Below are positions 27,398 to 36,422 of a stretch of DNA of 64,000 bases, piece by piece. The stretch's first letter is position 1; each line of letters begins with the position of its first letter. The notes under the pieces were generated by a model. It was not told the DNA's origin. It saw nothing but the letters and a program-made list of their open reading frames with translations, and did not search any database. This stretch comes from Pseudotabrizicola sp. (lineage in GTDB: Bacteria; Pseudomonadota; Alphaproteobacteria; Rhodobacterales; Rhodobacteraceae). The stretch is taken from positions 174,050 to 238,049 of the forward strand of contig NZ_JAUXOV010000024.1 of NCBI RefSeq assembly GCF_030684215.1. Direction: 5' to 3'. Both the position numbers and the translations under genes were made by a program.

Positions 27398-28399
27398 ATG
27401 CGTCTTTTCCTGACAGCTCTGTGTTTTGCAATCATTCCGCTTCTGTCCGGCGGTCAGGCCCACGCCACCTGCACTGGCACAAACCTTCTTTCCCAAATGG
27501 CGCCGGAAGATCGCAGCCGTCTGGAACAGGCCGCCGCAAGACACCCCTTTCACCAAGGCAATCTGTGGCGCGCGACCAAGGGCGACCAGCACGTCACGCT
27601 TGTGGGCACCTACCATCTGTCTGATCCGCGTCACGATCAGGTGGTCGCAGCCATAACCCCCTATCTGGACACCGCGACCACGCTCTTGGTCGAAGCCGGC
27701 CCCGATGAGGAAACCGCTTTGCTGGCCGAAGTGGCTCGCGATCCCACGCTGTTCATCATGCCCGACACCACGCTGCCAACCCTGATGGACCCCGAAGAAT
27801 GGCAAACCCTGTCCGACGCCATGTCACGTCGCGGCATTCCAGGCTTTATGGCCGCCAAATTTCAGCCTTGGTATATCACCGTGCTGCTTGCCGTTCCGCC
27901 CTGCATGATGGCCGACATGCAGGCGCAGGCCAAAACCGGGCTGGACCATCTGATCATGCAAGAAGCCAAAGCGCGCGGCATGCCGGTTCAGGGGCTAGAG
28001 GCGTTTGACACCGTCTTCACCCTGTTCGACGGCTTTTCGCGCGAAGATCAGATATCGATGCTACGGGCATCGCTGGCCATAGAGGATCAGGCCGAAGACT
28101 ACATCACCACGCTTGCCGACAGCTACTTTGCGGGCGAATCGCGGCTGATCTGGGAGTTGATGCGCGATCTGTCGCTGCGAATGCCCGGCTATACTCCCGA
28201 ACAGGTCGATGCGGATCTGGCCAAGATGGAGCAAGCACTTCTTGTCACCCGTAACATGGGCTGGATTCCGATCATCGAACAGGCCGCCGCCGATGGCCCT
28301 GTTGTGGCCGCTTTCGGCGCGCTGCATTTGCCGGGCGAATACGGCATCCCTTATCTGTTGCAGCAAAATGGCTGGGCCCTGACCCCCCTCACCCCCTGA
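27398..28399 (+). CDS. TraB/GumN family protein (putative periplasmic metalloprotease-like)
   Basis: The 333-aa protein has an N-terminal signal peptide (about residues 1-23, MRLFLTALCFAIIPLLSGG then AHA). The TraB/GumN core follows: the VGTYHLSDPRH motif near residue 68, AKFQPWYITVLL near 150, GLEAFDTVFTLFD near 200, and the closing AFGALHLPGEYG near 310. Paired GxxH motifs are the presumed metal ligands, related to animal TIKI proteases. The cellular role in bacteria is unknown. AAGGGG lies six bases before the ATG. It is divergent from groESL and upstream of ppaC, but ppaC has its own promoter. Confidence 0.88.
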   Translation: MRLFLTALCFAIIPLLSGGQAHATCTGTNLLSQMAPEDRSRLEQAAARHPFHQGNLWRATKGDQHVTLVGTYHLSDPRHDQVVAAITPYLDTATTLLVEAGPDEETALLAEVARDPTLFIMPDTTLPTLMDPEEWQTLSDAMSRRGIPGFMAAKFQPWYITVLLAVPPCMMADMQAQAKTGLDHLIMQEAKARGMPVQGLEAFDTVFTLFDGFSREDQISMLRASLAIEDQAEDYITTLADSYFAGESRLIWELMRDLSLRMPGYTPEQVDADLAKMEQALLVTRNMGWIPIIEQAAADGPVVAAFGALHLPGEYGIPYLLQQNGWALTPLTP

Positions 28400-28446
28400 C
28401 GCATGTTGCTGCAACGCAGCATTGCCAAACTCACATAGCCGGGCAG

Positions 28447-28475
28447 GTGACAACGCGGTCGCGCGCGCCTATAAG
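28447..28475 (+). promoter_or_regulatory. putative ppaC promoter
   Basis: GTGACA (28447-28452), a 17-bp spacer and TATAAG (28470-28475), with a predicted start near 28482, 26 bases before the ppaC ATG. Both boxes match consensus in 5 of 6 positions. Confidence 0.6.
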
Positions 28476-28507
28476 CCGCGTCAAATCACATGCCTCAAGG
28501 TGCCCTC

Positions 28508-29428
28508 ATGACCACGCTCGTATTCGGCCACAAATCCCCCGACACCGATTCCACCGGATCGCCAATCATCTGGGCATGGTATCTGTCCAACGTCCTTAAC
28601 ACCCCGGCCAAGGCGGTTTTGCTGGGCGAACCGAACACCGAAGCGGCTTTCGTGCTGACGCACTGGAACCTGACAAAGCCCGAAATCATCTCGGACGTGA
28701 CCGCCGATGATAAAGTGGTGATCGTTGACACCAACAACCCGGCCGAACTGCCGCCCTCGATCAATGACGCCAAAATTCAGGGCATCATTGACCACCACCT
28801 GCTGGTCGGTGGGATCAAGACCAAAAACCCGATCGACATCACGATCCGCCCGCTCGCCTGCACTGCCACCATCATGCATGACCTGATGGGCGACGCACTG
28901 GCGCAGGCCCCGCGTGAGATCAAGGGTGCAATGCTGTCGTGCATTCTGTCCGACACGCTGGAATTCCGCTCGCCCACCACCACCGCGCATGACCGCGCCG
29001 TGGCCGAAAAACTGGCCGCCGATCTAAGCGTTTCGATCAATGATCTCGCCACCGCGATGTTCGAGGCCAAATCAGACGTTTCGGCCTTCTCTGACGCTGA
29101 ACTGCTGCGCATGGATTCGAAAGAATACTCTGTCGCGGGCAAGGAACTGCGTGTTTCAGTTCTGGAAACCACGGCACCGAAAATCGTGCTGGACCGCAAA
29201 GCCAGCCTGATGGCGTCGATGGATGCCGTGGCAAAGGAAGACGGCGCCGATCAGGTGCTGCTGTTCGTGGTCGACATCCTGAAAGAAGAAGCCACGCTGC
29301 TGGTGCCAAACGATCTGGTCAAGCAAATGGCAGAGGCCTCCTTTGGCTGCACAGTGACGGGTGACACCGTGGTTCTGCCCGGCGTGATGAGCCGCAAAAA
29401 GCAGATCATCCCGGCGCTGAAGCTCTGA
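28508..29428 (+). CDS. ppaC: manganese-dependent inorganic pyrophosphatase (family II, DHH)
   Basis: It hydrolyses pyrophosphate to phosphate in the cytoplasm and drives reactions such as acetyl-CoA synthetase and PRPP metabolism forward. The 306-aa protein has the DHH domain with FGHKSPDTDST near residue 6, VDTNNPAEL near 75, and the IIDHHLL motif near 97. The C-terminal DHHA2 domain ends with SRKKQIIPAL, the substrate-binding SRKKQ motif. An ATG six codons upstream is possible, but the chosen start matches the family N-terminus (MTTLVFGHKSPDTDS). Confidence 0.96.
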   Translation: MTTLVFGHKSPDTDSTGSPIIWAWYLSNVLNTPAKAVLLGEPNTEAAFVLTHWNLTKPEIISDVTADDKVVIVDTNNPAELPPSINDAKIQGIIDHHLLVGGIKTKNPIDITIRPLACTATIMHDLMGDALAQAPREIKGAMLSCILSDTLEFRSPTTTAHDRAVAEKLAADLSVSINDLATAMFEAKSDVSAFSDAELLRMDSKEYSVAGKELRVSVLETTAPKIVLDRKASLMASMDAVAKEDGADQVLLFVVDILKEEATLLVPNDLVKQMAEASFGCTVTGDTVVLPGVMSRKKQIIPALKL

Positions 29429-29437
29429 AACCCCGCA

Positions 29438-29472
29438 GGCAAGCGTCCGGCACAGACAGCCCGACGCTTGCC
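29438..29472 (+). terminator. stem-loop after ppaC
   Basis: GGCAAGCGTC (29438-29447) pairs perfectly with GACGCTTGCC (29463-29472) across a 15-base loop. No T-run follows, so it may be an mRNA 3' stabiliser rather than a classic terminator. Confidence 0.5.
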
Positions 29473-29502
29473 ATACACCAGCCATACGCCAGCCATACAC
29501 GG
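29470..29502. repeat. three tandem 11-bp units
   Basis: GCCATACACCA, GCCATACGCCA and GCCATACACGG follow one another directly in the ppaC-HAD gene gap, overlapping the end of the stem-loop. Probably slippage in a non-coding gap. Confidence 0.75.
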
Positions 29503-29558
29503 GCCAGACCCTGAATTCTTCGGTAATCCGGCCCGGATCACGCCAGAAAGGCCCACGC

Positions 29559-30434
29559 ATGACCGAAATCATCCGCTCCCTCGCCGATCTTTCGGGCCGC
29601 TATGACGCCCTGTTCTGTGATCTCTGGGGCTGCTTGCACAATGGTGTGACGCCGTTTCCTGCTGCCGTCTCGGCACTTCAATCCTTCCGGGCGGGCGGTG
29701 GAAAGGTCATTCTGGTGACCAACGCACCGCGACCAAAATCAAGCGTTGTCAAGCAGTTGGATGCAATGGGCCTGCCGCGCGACGCGTGGGATGATGTGGC
29801 CACATCGGGAGATGCCACTCAGGCCGCCATGCTGTCAGGCGCGGCAGGCCCGCGCATCCACCACATCGGCGCGCCCAAAGATGAGCCTTTCTTCACCGAT
29901 TTCGAGGATGATCTGGCCCACCTTGTCGCAAAGGCTGACATCACCCGCGTGTCGCTTGATCAGGCCACCGGGATTGTCTGCACGGGGATGGCAGATGATC
30001 TGACTGAAACGCCTGACGATTATCGCGGTAAGTTATTGATGGCAAAGGCGAAAGGGTTGAAAATGCTTTGTGCCAACCCCGATATCATCGTCGATATGGG
30101 CGACAAGCGGCTGTATTGCGCGGGCGCTTTGGCCAAAGCCTATGAAGACATGGGCGGCGAGTCGCTTTACTACGGCAAACCCCACCCGCCGATCTACGAC
30201 CTCGCCCGCCGCCGCCTTGGTCTGGACGAGGCGCGCATCCTCTGCGTCGGCGATGGGATCAAAACCGATGTGCAGGGCGGCCTCGGCGAAGGGCTGGATA
30301 CGCTGTTTGTCACAGGCGGCATTGCCTCGCATGAGTTTGGGCCAGATTTTTCCAATCCTGACAATGACTTGCTGCAATCGTGGCTGGCCTCACACCAGCT
30401 TTCCGCCACATTTGCGATCGGCTATCTGCGCTGA
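29559..30434 (+). CDS. TIGR01459 family HAD-type (class IIA) hydrolase
   Basis: The 291-aa cytoplasmic protein belongs to the HAD superfamily subclass IIA. The nucleophile motif is DALFCDLWGCLHNG (Asp in FCDLWG, about residue 21). Motif II lies in VILVTNAPRPKS, the conserved lysine in YYGKPHPPIYDLA, and motif IV in ILCVGDGIKTDVQGG. The type IIA cap sits between motifs II and III. The subfamily TIGR01459 is frequent in alphaproteobacteria and its substrate is not known; phosphosugar or nucleotide phosphatase activity is the family expectation. AAAGG precedes the ATG. Confidence 0.9.
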   Translation: MTEIIRSLADLSGRYDALFCDLWGCLHNGVTPFPAAVSALQSFRAGGGKVILVTNAPRPKSSVVKQLDAMGLPRDAWDDVATSGDATQAAMLSGAAGPRIHHIGAPKDEPFFTDFEDDLAHLVAKADITRVSLDQATGIVCTGMADDLTETPDDYRGKLLMAKAKGLKMLCANPDIIVDMGDKRLYCAGALAKAYEDMGGESLYYGKPHPPIYDLARRRLGLDEARILCVGDGIKTDVQGGLGEGLDTLFVTGGIASHEFGPDFSNPDNDLLQSWLASHQLSATFAIGYLR

Positions 30435-30560
30435 CATAAAGCTGCGCAGGTAACATAATTGCGCCATCGGTCGCAGTTTCGGAAAAAACTTGCGCGCCCG
30501 AATTGCGCTGCACTGCGGCATTTGCTAATGTCGCCGCAGAACAATCACGGGAATCGCAAG

Positions 30561-31004
30561 ATGTTGGACAATATGCCCCGCGGAACGATCTGCATCGAAG
30601 ACCTTGAAATCGGCATGACGCGCGGCCTGTCCAAGTTGATCACCGACCGCGATATTGAGTTGTTTGCCGAGGTATCGACCGACCGCAACCCGGTCCATCT
30701 GGATGACGCCTACGCCCGAGACACCATATTCGAGGGCCGCATCGCCCATGGCATGCTGACGGCCGGGCTGATCTCCGCGGTGATCGGTGAACAGCTTCCC
30801 GGTCATGGCACCGTCTATCTGGGCCAGTCCCTGCGCTTCATGGCCCCCGTCCGTCCCGGCGATATTGTCGAAGCGGTGGTCACTGTAACGGCAATCGACC
30901 ACGCAAAACGTCGGGTGACCCTTGAAACCCATTGCTCTGTCGGTAAAACGGTGGTGCTAAAGGGCGAGGCGCTGGTTCTGGCGCCAAGCCGCAAGTTCGA
31001 CTGA
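30561..31004 (+). CDS. MaoC-like hotdog-fold (R)-enoyl-CoA hydratase/dehydratase
   Basis: This 147-aa single hotdog domain has the MaoC/PhaJ hydratase signature EVSTDRNPVHLDDAYA (catalytic Asp and His, about residues 38-43) and GRIAHGMLTAGLISAVIG. It likely hydrates trans-2-enoyl-CoA to the (R)-3-hydroxy form, as in PHA or fatty-acid routes, but the substrate cannot be fixed. A second ATG four codons later is possible because the ribosome site is weak. It lies 28 bp upstream of ribF on the same strand. Confidence 0.88.
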   Translation: MLDNMPRGTICIEDLEIGMTRGLSKLITDRDIELFAEVSTDRNPVHLDDAYARDTIFEGRIAHGMLTAGLISAVIGEQLPGHGTVYLGQSLRFMAPVRPGDIVEAVVTVTAIDHAKRRVTLETHCSVGKTVVLKGEALVLAPSRKFD

Positions 31005-31032
31005 CGGGGCATCTGCCCCAGACCGGGGTAGA

Positions 31033-31956
31033 ATGCAAATCCACCGTTCCTGGCAGGGGCTTCCCCCATCCGCCCGCAGCGCATCCTGCGCCATGGGCAA
31101 TTTTGATGGTGTCCATCTGGGCCATCAGGCGGTGATCGACTTGGCCCGTGGCACTGCACCGCTGGGAATCGTCACGTTCGAACCCCACCCGCGCGAAGTT
31201 TTCGCCCCCGATTCCCCGCCCTTCCGCCTGATGAACGCCGAAGCCCGGCTGAACCGGCTGGCCAAGCTGGGCGTGCAGCATTTGTATGAACTGCCGTTTG
31301 ACAAAACCCTTGCCAGCCTGACACCAGACGCCTTTGTGCGCGAGGTTTTGGCGGATGGTCTGGGCATCAGCCATGTCGTAGTCGGTGCAGATTTCTGCTT
31401 TGGTCGAGGGCGCGCGGGCAAGGCGGGCGACCTTCAGACACTTGGCACTGCCCATGGCTTTCAGACCACCATCGCCAAGCTGATCACCCGCGCTGACCAA
31501 CCGATCTCGTCTTCTGCCATCCGCGCTGCGCTGACCGATGGTCGCCCGCGCGATGCTGCTGCCATGCTGGGCCATTGGCACCGGATCGAGGGCGAGGTGA
31601 TCCACGGCGCAAAGCGCGGGCGCGAGCTTGGCTATCCCACCGCCAACATGTCGGTTGCAGGGCTGCACCTGCCAAAGCTGGGGGTCTATGCAGTCAAGGC
31701 CGATGTGCTGACTGGCCCACACAAAGGCAGCTACAATGGGGCCGCCAGCCTTGGCGTCCGGCCAATGTTTGGTGTAAACCAGCCCAACCTTGAAACCTTT
31801 ATCTTTGATTTCACGGGTGATCTTTACGGCGCGCATCTGTCCATCGCCTTTGTCGATCACCTCCGCCCCGAGTTGAAGTTTGACGGCTTGCCTTCGCTGA
31901 TGACCCAGATGGCCGCCGATTGCGACCAAGCCCGCACGATCCTGTCTGCCCTGTAA
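31033..31956 (+). CDS. ribF: bifunctional riboflavin kinase/FAD synthetase
   Basis: It converts riboflavin to FMN and FMN to FAD in the cytoplasm. The 307-aa protein has an N-terminal FAD synthetase (nucleotidyltransferase) domain with MGNFDGVHLGHQAVI near residue 17, DFCFGRGRAGKAGDL near 120 and ISSSAIRAAL near 158. The C-terminal riboflavin kinase domain has GAKRGRELGYPTANM near 195 and NGAASLGVRPMFG near 237. Length and domain order are standard. The ribosome site is weak; it may be translated by coupling with the upstream MaoC gene. Confidence 0.95.
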   Translation: MQIHRSWQGLPPSARSASCAMGNFDGVHLGHQAVIDLARGTAPLGIVTFEPHPREVFAPDSPPFRLMNAEARLNRLAKLGVQHLYELPFDKTLASLTPDAFVREVLADGLGISHVVVGADFCFGRGRAGKAGDLQTLGTAHGFQTTIAKLITRADQPISSSAIRAALTDGRPRDAAAMLGHWHRIEGEVIHGAKRGRELGYPTANMSVAGLHLPKLGVYAVKADVLTGPHKGSYNGAASLGVRPMFGVNQPNLETFIFDFTGDLYGAHLSIAFVDHLRPELKFDGLPSLMTQMAADCDQARTILSAL

Positions 31957-31977
31957 CCCTTTGCCCAAGGCCCTATT

Positions 31978-32421
31978 ATGCGTCCGAAGTTCTGGGAAAC
32001 CATCCCGCTGACAAAGCTGACGCCCCAGGAATGGGAGGCGCTGTGTGACGGCTGCGGCAAATGCTGCCTGAACAAGATTGAATACGAGGACACCGGCGAA
32101 GTGGAATACACCCGCGTCGCCTGTCGCTTGCTGGACGGTGAAACCTGCCGCTGCATGCAATACCCGATCCGCAAGCAATTCGTACCCGATTGCGTGCAAC
32201 TTTCGCCCAAGACCCTGCCAAAGATCGCCTATTGGATGCCGCGCACCTGCGCTTACCGGCTGCTGCACGAAGGCAAGAACCTGCCCGACTGGCACCCGCT
32301 GATCACCGGCGACCCCGAAAGCACGCACAAGGCCGGGGCCTCGGTCCGGGGCTGGACGATCCCCGAATTCGAGGTATCGGAGGATGACTGGGAAGACTAC
32401 GTCATCGAGGAAACCCCCTGA
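31978..32421 (+). CDS. YcgN family (UPF0260) cysteine-cluster protein
   Basis: This 147-aa protein carries the family Cys cluster CDGCGKCC near residue 23, further Cys in VACRLLDGETCRCMQY, and the conserved block PDCVQLSPKTLPKIAYWMP and PRTCAYRLL. YcgN proteins probably bind a metal or Fe-S cluster; their role is undefined. AAGG lies seven bases upstream of the ATG. Its stop overlaps the start of the threonine aldolase gene, so the two are translationally coupled. Confidence 0.93.
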   Translation: MRPKFWETIPLTKLTPQEWEALCDGCGKCCLNKIEYEDTGEVEYTRVACRLLDGETCRCMQYPIRKQFVPDCVQLSPKTLPKIAYWMPRTCAYRLLHEGKNLPDWHPLITGDPESTHKAGASVRGWTIPEFEVSEDDWEDYVIEETP

Positions 32422-33437
32422 TGTTCTTTGCTTCTGACAACGGCGCGCCGGTTCACCCCGCGGTTTTTGCGGCGATGGAACGGGCCAATGCGGGTTATGC
32501 CCTGTCCTATGGCAATGATTCCGCCACCGAAGCCCTGCGCGACCGCATCCGCACGGTGTTTGAAGCGCCACAGGCCGAGGTGCTGTTGCTGACCACCGGC
32601 ACTGCTGCCAACGCACTGGCGCTGTCGCTGCTGACCCCGCCTTGGGCCACCACCTTCTGCCATCGTCACGCCCATATCGCCGAGGATGAATGCGGCGCGC
32701 CCGAGTTCTTTTCGGGTGGCGCAAAGCTGACGCTGATCGACGGGCCGCAAGGCAAGATCAGCCCCGATGCGCTGTCGCAAGCCATCGCGCAGACCGGCGG
32801 CTCGGTTCATGTCGCGCAACGCGGCGCGCTTAGCCTGACCAACGTGACTGAGGCAGGCACGCTGTATACCGCCGCAGAACTGTCGGCCCTGACGTCGGTG
32901 GCAATGGCCAATGGCCTGCCCGTCCATCTGGATGGCGCACGCTTTGCCAATGCGCTGGTCGCCACCAACGCAACCCCGGCCGAACTGTCATGGCGCGCAG
33001 GCGTTGATGTGCTGACCCTTGGCGGCACCAAAAACGGGCTGCTTGGGGCAGAGGCGGTAGTGCTGTTTGACCCCGCAAAGGCATGGGAGGCCGCCCTGCG
33101 CCGCAAACGCGCAGGCCACCTGAATTCAAAGCTGCGCTTTGTTGCCGCGCAATTCGACGCGTGGTTTCAGGATGATCTGTGGCTGACGATGGCCCGACAC
33201 GCCAATGATATGGCAAAGCGGCTCGCCACGGGTCTCGCGCATGTGCCGGGCGCTGAAATCCTCTACCCAACCCCCGCCAATATGATCTTTGTCCGTCTTC
33301 CGGCCGTTGCCCATACGCGCGCCAGTGCCGCCGGGGCCATCTACAGCAAAAGTGACGAAACTCTGTGCCGCCTTGTGGCCTCATGGTCCACGACCAAAGC
33401 CGATGTGGATGGTTTGCTGGCCGCCTTCAAAGGCTAA
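32421..33437 (+). CDS. low-specificity L-threonine aldolase family protein (PLP enzyme)
   Basis: The 338-aa fold-type I PLP enzyme splits L-threonine or L-allo-threonine to glycine and acetaldehyde in this family. It shows MFFASDNGAPVHPAVF at the N-terminus, YGNDSATEALR near residue 30, and the PLP-lysine motif TLGGTKNGLLGAEAVV (about residue 198). The N-terminus replaces the usual SDT by SDN. The beta-eliminating lyase domain is complete. It overlaps the upstream gene by 1 bp and the convergent hydrolase gene by 4 bp. Confidence 0.9.
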   Translation: MFFASDNGAPVHPAVFAAMERANAGYALSYGNDSATEALRDRIRTVFEAPQAEVLLLTTGTAANALALSLLTPPWATTFCHRHAHIAEDECGAPEFFSGGAKLTLIDGPQGKISPDALSQAIAQTGGSVHVAQRGALSLTNVTEAGTLYTAAELSALTSVAMANGLPVHLDGARFANALVATNATPAELSWRAGVDVLTLGGTKNGLLGAEAVVLFDPAKAWEAALRRKRAGHLNSKLRFVAAQFDAWFQDDLWLTMARHANDMAKRLATGLAHVPGAEILYPTPANMIFVRLPAVAHTRASAAGAIYSKSDETLCRLVASWSTTKADVDGLLAAFKG

Positions 33438-34246
33438 GGCGACAAGAACGCGCGGATCAGTGCCGCACAGTCGCGCGGATGGGTCACCGGCAGCATATGC
33501 CCCGCCCCCACCACCTGTGCACGCTGCACCTGCGGCAGGCGCCGTGCCAACTCGGTGTGAATTGCGTCGATGATTGGCGGCGACTGGTCGCCCTGCACCA
33601 GCAGCACCGGAACCCCCAAGGATTCCAGCCTGCCATAGACCAACATCCCTGCGGCATCGTCGTTCAACACCGGGTTCGTTGCCGCGACCAACGGTGTCCG
33701 GGCGCTGATATAGTCTTGCTGGGCCTCGGGCAGAGCGTCAAACGCCAGTCCCGCCCCCCAGATCGCCTGAAACGCCGCCGCAGCCTTATGCAGATCACCC
33801 ACCCTGCGCGCAGCGGCAAATCCCGCATGGGCCGCCAGATGTGCGGCAAAACTCGGGCCACCCGCCGCACGCGCGGCGCAGAACAGCACAGGTTCGATCA
33901 GCACCAAGGCGCTGACAGCCTCGGGCCGTTCCAACGCCACCCGCAATGCGACCGTCGCGCCAAAGCTGTGCCCGATCAGCGGCACCGCCCCCAGATCAAG
34001 CTGCGCCAGCATGGCCAGCACATCGCGGGTGGTTTCGCTGTGGTAGTCGCCCCGCCCTGACCAATCCGCACTACGCCCATGCCCCGGCAAATCGGGTGCG
34101 ATCAAGCCGAACTCTGGCAGCGCGGCAGCCAGCCCTGCAAATTTGCCCGAATGGGCAAGCGAACAGTGCAGCGCAACAGCAGTCTTGTCTCCTTGACCAT
34201 ACCGGCGCCAATAGAGAGGCGGGTCGGCCACCGCTGCGCCAGACAT
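33434..34246 (-). CDS. alpha/beta-hydrolase fold protein
   Basis: This is a 270-aa cytoplasmic alpha/beta hydrolase. The nucleophile elbow is LIGHSFGATVAL (Ser near residue 95). The oxyanion region is ALHCSLAHSGKF, DLPGHGRSADW follows, and the catalytic His is in GAGHMLPVTHP near the C-terminus. The substrate is unknown. Its ATG at 34246 overlaps the stop of the HCCA-isomerase gene by one base (TGATG), so the two form a coupled pair. Confidence 0.9.
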   Translation of the reverse strand: MSGAAVADPPLYWRRYGQGDKTAVALHCSLAHSGKFAGLAAALPEFGLIAPDLPGHGRSADWSGRGDYHSETTRDVLAMLAQLDLGAVPLIGHSFGATVALRVALERPEAVSALVLIEPVLFCAARAAGGPSFAAHLAAHAGFAAARRVGDLHKAAAAFQAIWGAGLAFDALPEAQQDYISARTPLVAATNPVLNDDAAGMLVYGRLESLGVPVLLVQGDQSPPIIDAIHTELARRLPQVQRAQVVGAGHMLPVTHPRDCAALIRAFLSP

Positions 34247-34839
34247 CACAGCTTGCCCGACAGATACAAATCCAGATCTTCCAACCGATCCTGCCCCCAG
34301 AACATCTCGTCACCAACAAGATACGTTGGCGTGCCGAACACGCCACGGGCAACTGCCTCTTCCAGATTGGCACCGTAGGTTTCCGCCCCGGCCAACATGC
34401 CGCTGTCTGCCAGCTTTGGGTCAAAGCCATGGCCGGTCAGAATGTCCCTGACAACCGCATCATCGGCGATATCCCGATCCTCTGCCCAGACCGCCCGACA
34501 AAAGGCGTGGACCAGCGGCCCCACATCTGCGCCTGTCGCGGCTGCGGCGATGATCGCATAGCAGGACGGCGCCGGATTTGCCGGGAAGAAGGCGGGCTTC
34601 AGGTTCAGCGGCATCCCCCATTTCGCCGCTTGCCGCCGCAGTTCCTGCAAGCGGTACGCGCGGCGGCTTTCATGGCGATCCGCCAACGCCTGCCCACCCG
34701 TGCGCGGCAACAGCGCCAGAATAGCAATCGGCTTGTAGGTGATGGTCGCGCCATGCCGCGCGGCGATGTCTTCCAGCCGGGTGCTCGCAAGATAGCAATA
34801 CGGCGACATCGTTGCGAAAAAGTAATCGATTTGTGTCAT
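34246..34839 (-). CDS. 2-hydroxychromene-2-carboxylate isomerase-like (DsbA/kappa-GST fold)
   Basis: The 197-aa thioredoxin-fold protein of the HCCA isomerase/kappa-GST family starts [19 protein letters not shown], where the SPYCYL segment occupies the usual SPY/W active region. It has the C-terminal [20 protein letters not shown] motif (cis-Pro glutathione-binding loop). Homologues isomerise naphthalene-degradation intermediates, but most chromosomal copies act on unknown aromatics or as glutathione transferases. No aromatic pathway adjoins it. It is followed directly by an alpha/beta hydrolase. Confidence 0.88.
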   Translation of the reverse strand: MTQIDYFFATMSPYCYLASTRLEDIAARHGATITYKPIAILALLPRTGGQALADRHESRRAYRLQELRRQAAKWGMPLNLKPAFFPANPAPSCYAIIAAAATGADVGPLVHAFCRAVWAEDRDIADDAVVRDILTGHGFDPKLADSGMLAGAETYGANLEEAVARGVFGTPTYLVGDEMFWGQDRLEDLDLYLSGKL

Positions 34840-34931
34840 TTGACCCGGTATCCCTTTGCATCGGTTTGCAAGACCCTAGTCGGGTGATAAGCGGTGTCAA
34901 CGATCCGATTCCGTGGCCCCGGAGACCCATC

Positions 34932-35951
34932 ATGCCCGCCATCACCGAACCCAAGCTGATTTCCGGCAATGCAAACATGCCGCTTGCCAAATCCATCGCC
35001 CGTCGCATGTCCGTGCATCGCGGCATGTCTGTGGGGCTGGTTGACGCCCGGATTGAACGGTTCAACGACCAGGAAATCTTTGTCGAAGTGTTCGAGAACG
35101 TGCGCGGCGAGGATATGTATGTCATCCAGCCCACGTCGAACCCGGCCAATGATAACCTTATGGAGTTGTTGATCATGGTCGATGCGCTGCGGCGCTCGTC
35201 AGCTGCCCGCATTACCGCCGTGATACCCTATTTCGGCTATGCCCGCCAGGATCGCCGCGCCAAGGCCCGCACCCCGATTTCGGCCAAACTGGTCGCAAAC
35301 CTGATCGAAAGCGCGGGTGTTGACCGCGTGTTGACGCTGGACCTGCACGCAGCCCAGATCCAAGGCTTTTTCGACATCCCGGTGGACAACCTTTACGCCA
35401 GCCCGGTCTTTGCACTTGATATCGAACACCACTTCAAAGGCCAGATGGGTGACCTGATGGTTGTCTCTCCTGACGTTGGCGGCGTGGCCCGCGCGCGCGA
35501 ACTGGCCAAGCGGATCAACGCCCCCCTGTCCATCGTCGACAAACGCCGTGAAAAGGCGGGCGAGATTGCCGAGATGAAGGTGATCGGTGACGTTCAGGGC
35601 AAGAAATGCATTATCGTCGATGACATCTGCGACACTGCGGGCACATTGTGCAAAGCCGCCGAAGTGCTGTTGGAAAACGGCGCGACCGAGGTTCACAGCT
35701 ATATCACCCACGGCGTTCTGTCCGGCCCTGCGGTTGATCGGATCAAAAACTCGGTGATGAAATCATTGGTCATCACCGACTCGATCCAGCAAAGTGAGGC
35801 GGCAGCAGCGGCGTCCAACATCCGCATCGTGCCAACGGCCCCGATGTTCGCGCAAGCTATCCTGAACATCTGGAGCGGCACCAGCGTCTCCAGCCTGTTC
35901 GAGACGGAAACGCTGGTCCCAATCTATGAGGGTATGTATCAGCGCGGCTAA
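34932..35951 (+). CDS. prs: ribose-phosphate pyrophosphokinase (PRPP synthetase)
   Basis: It makes PRPP from ribose-5-phosphate and ATP for nucleotide, His and Trp synthesis. The 339-aa protein is class I: the [19 protein letters not shown] segment near residue 48, [17 protein letters not shown] (ATP loop) near 104, and the PRPP-binding motif [12 protein letters not shown] near 226. The start used has GGAGA six bases upstream and fits the family; the open frame continues upstream across a divergent gene start. It runs convergently toward the H-type lectin gene, 13 bp away. Confidence 0.96.
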   Translation: MPAITEPKLISGNANMPLAKSIARRMSVHRGMSVGLVDARIERFNDQEIFVEVFENVRGEDMYVIQPTSNPANDNLMELLIMVDALRRSSAARITAVIPYFGYARQDRRAKARTPISAKLVANLIESAGVDRVLTLDLHAAQIQGFFDIPVDNLYASPVFALDIEHHFKGQMGDLMVVSPDVGGVARARELAKRINAPLSIVDKRREKAGEIAEMKVIGDVQGKKCIIVDDICDTAGTLCKAAEVLLENGATEVHSYITHGVLSGPAVDRIKNSVMKSLVITDSIQQSEAAAAASNIRIVPTAPMFAQAILNIWSGTSVSSLFETETLVPIYEGMYQRG

Positions 35952-35963
35952 CCGCTGCGTCTA

Positions 35964-36314
35964 CTACTCAATCTCCCAGTCATCTTCGTCCGGCACCTGT
36001 CCGATGGCCATCCAATCTGCCCGGATGCGCGCAACACGGGTGTTTGCCCAAGTCTTGAAGACCAGATGAAACCCGGTTTCTATGATGTTTTCCGCTGTCA
36101 GGTCAGCACGGGCATTGGTCTGATGATCGGTGTCCCACATGGTTATTCCGACATGCACCGCTGGGGGCAGGCGGAAGGGTTCTTTGAACTCTACGATATG
36201 GCGACTTTCACGATCGCCTTCACCTGTCCACATGACCCCGCCATCGGCAAAGTCGGAAAACAGAACGCGAGAGCCCTGAGCTATAGCAATACTGCCCGGA
36301 GGAAACCGCTTCAT
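35964..36314 (-). CDS. H-type lectin domain protein
   Basis: This 116-aa protein is almost entirely an H-type lectin domain (small beta sandwich that binds N-acetylgalactosamine-type sugars in animals). It shows GSRVLFSDFADGGVMWTGEG, the RHIVEFKEPFRLPPAVHVGI block and a C-terminal FHLVFKTWANTRVARIRADW. No signal peptide or membrane helix is visible. GAAGGG lies nine bases before the ATG. The role in this organism is unknown: it could bind surface glycans if released. It lies between prs (convergent) and the atp operon. Confidence 0.82.
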   Translation of the reverse strand: MKRFPPGSIAIAQGSRVLFSDFADGGVMWTGEGDRESRHIVEFKEPFRLPPAVHVGITMWDTDHQTNARADLTAENIIETGFHLVFKTWANTRVARIRADWMAIGQVPDEDDWEIE

Positions 36315-36368
36315 ACAGATGGCCCTTCTATGCTGACCCTGCCTCATAAAACTATTGGAGCTTAAAAC

Positions 36369-36400
36369 GAACAGGCCCCAGCATATGCCGGGGCCTGTTC
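36369..36400 (-). terminator. atp operon terminator
   Basis: A perfect 11-bp stem GAACAGGCCCC/GGGGCCTGTTC with a 10-base loop is followed on the minus strand by GTTTTAAG. It lies 22 bp after the atpC stop. Confidence 0.88.
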
Positions 36401-36422
36401 AAACTTCAACTGCTTCGGAACA

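Noticed and set aside
34855..34872. Direct repeat TTTGCA-N4-TTTGCA upstream of prs as a short-chain acyl-CoA regulator site
   Set aside because: The spacing and half-site length do not fit the known TTTGCAAA-type operator, and prs is not an expected target.
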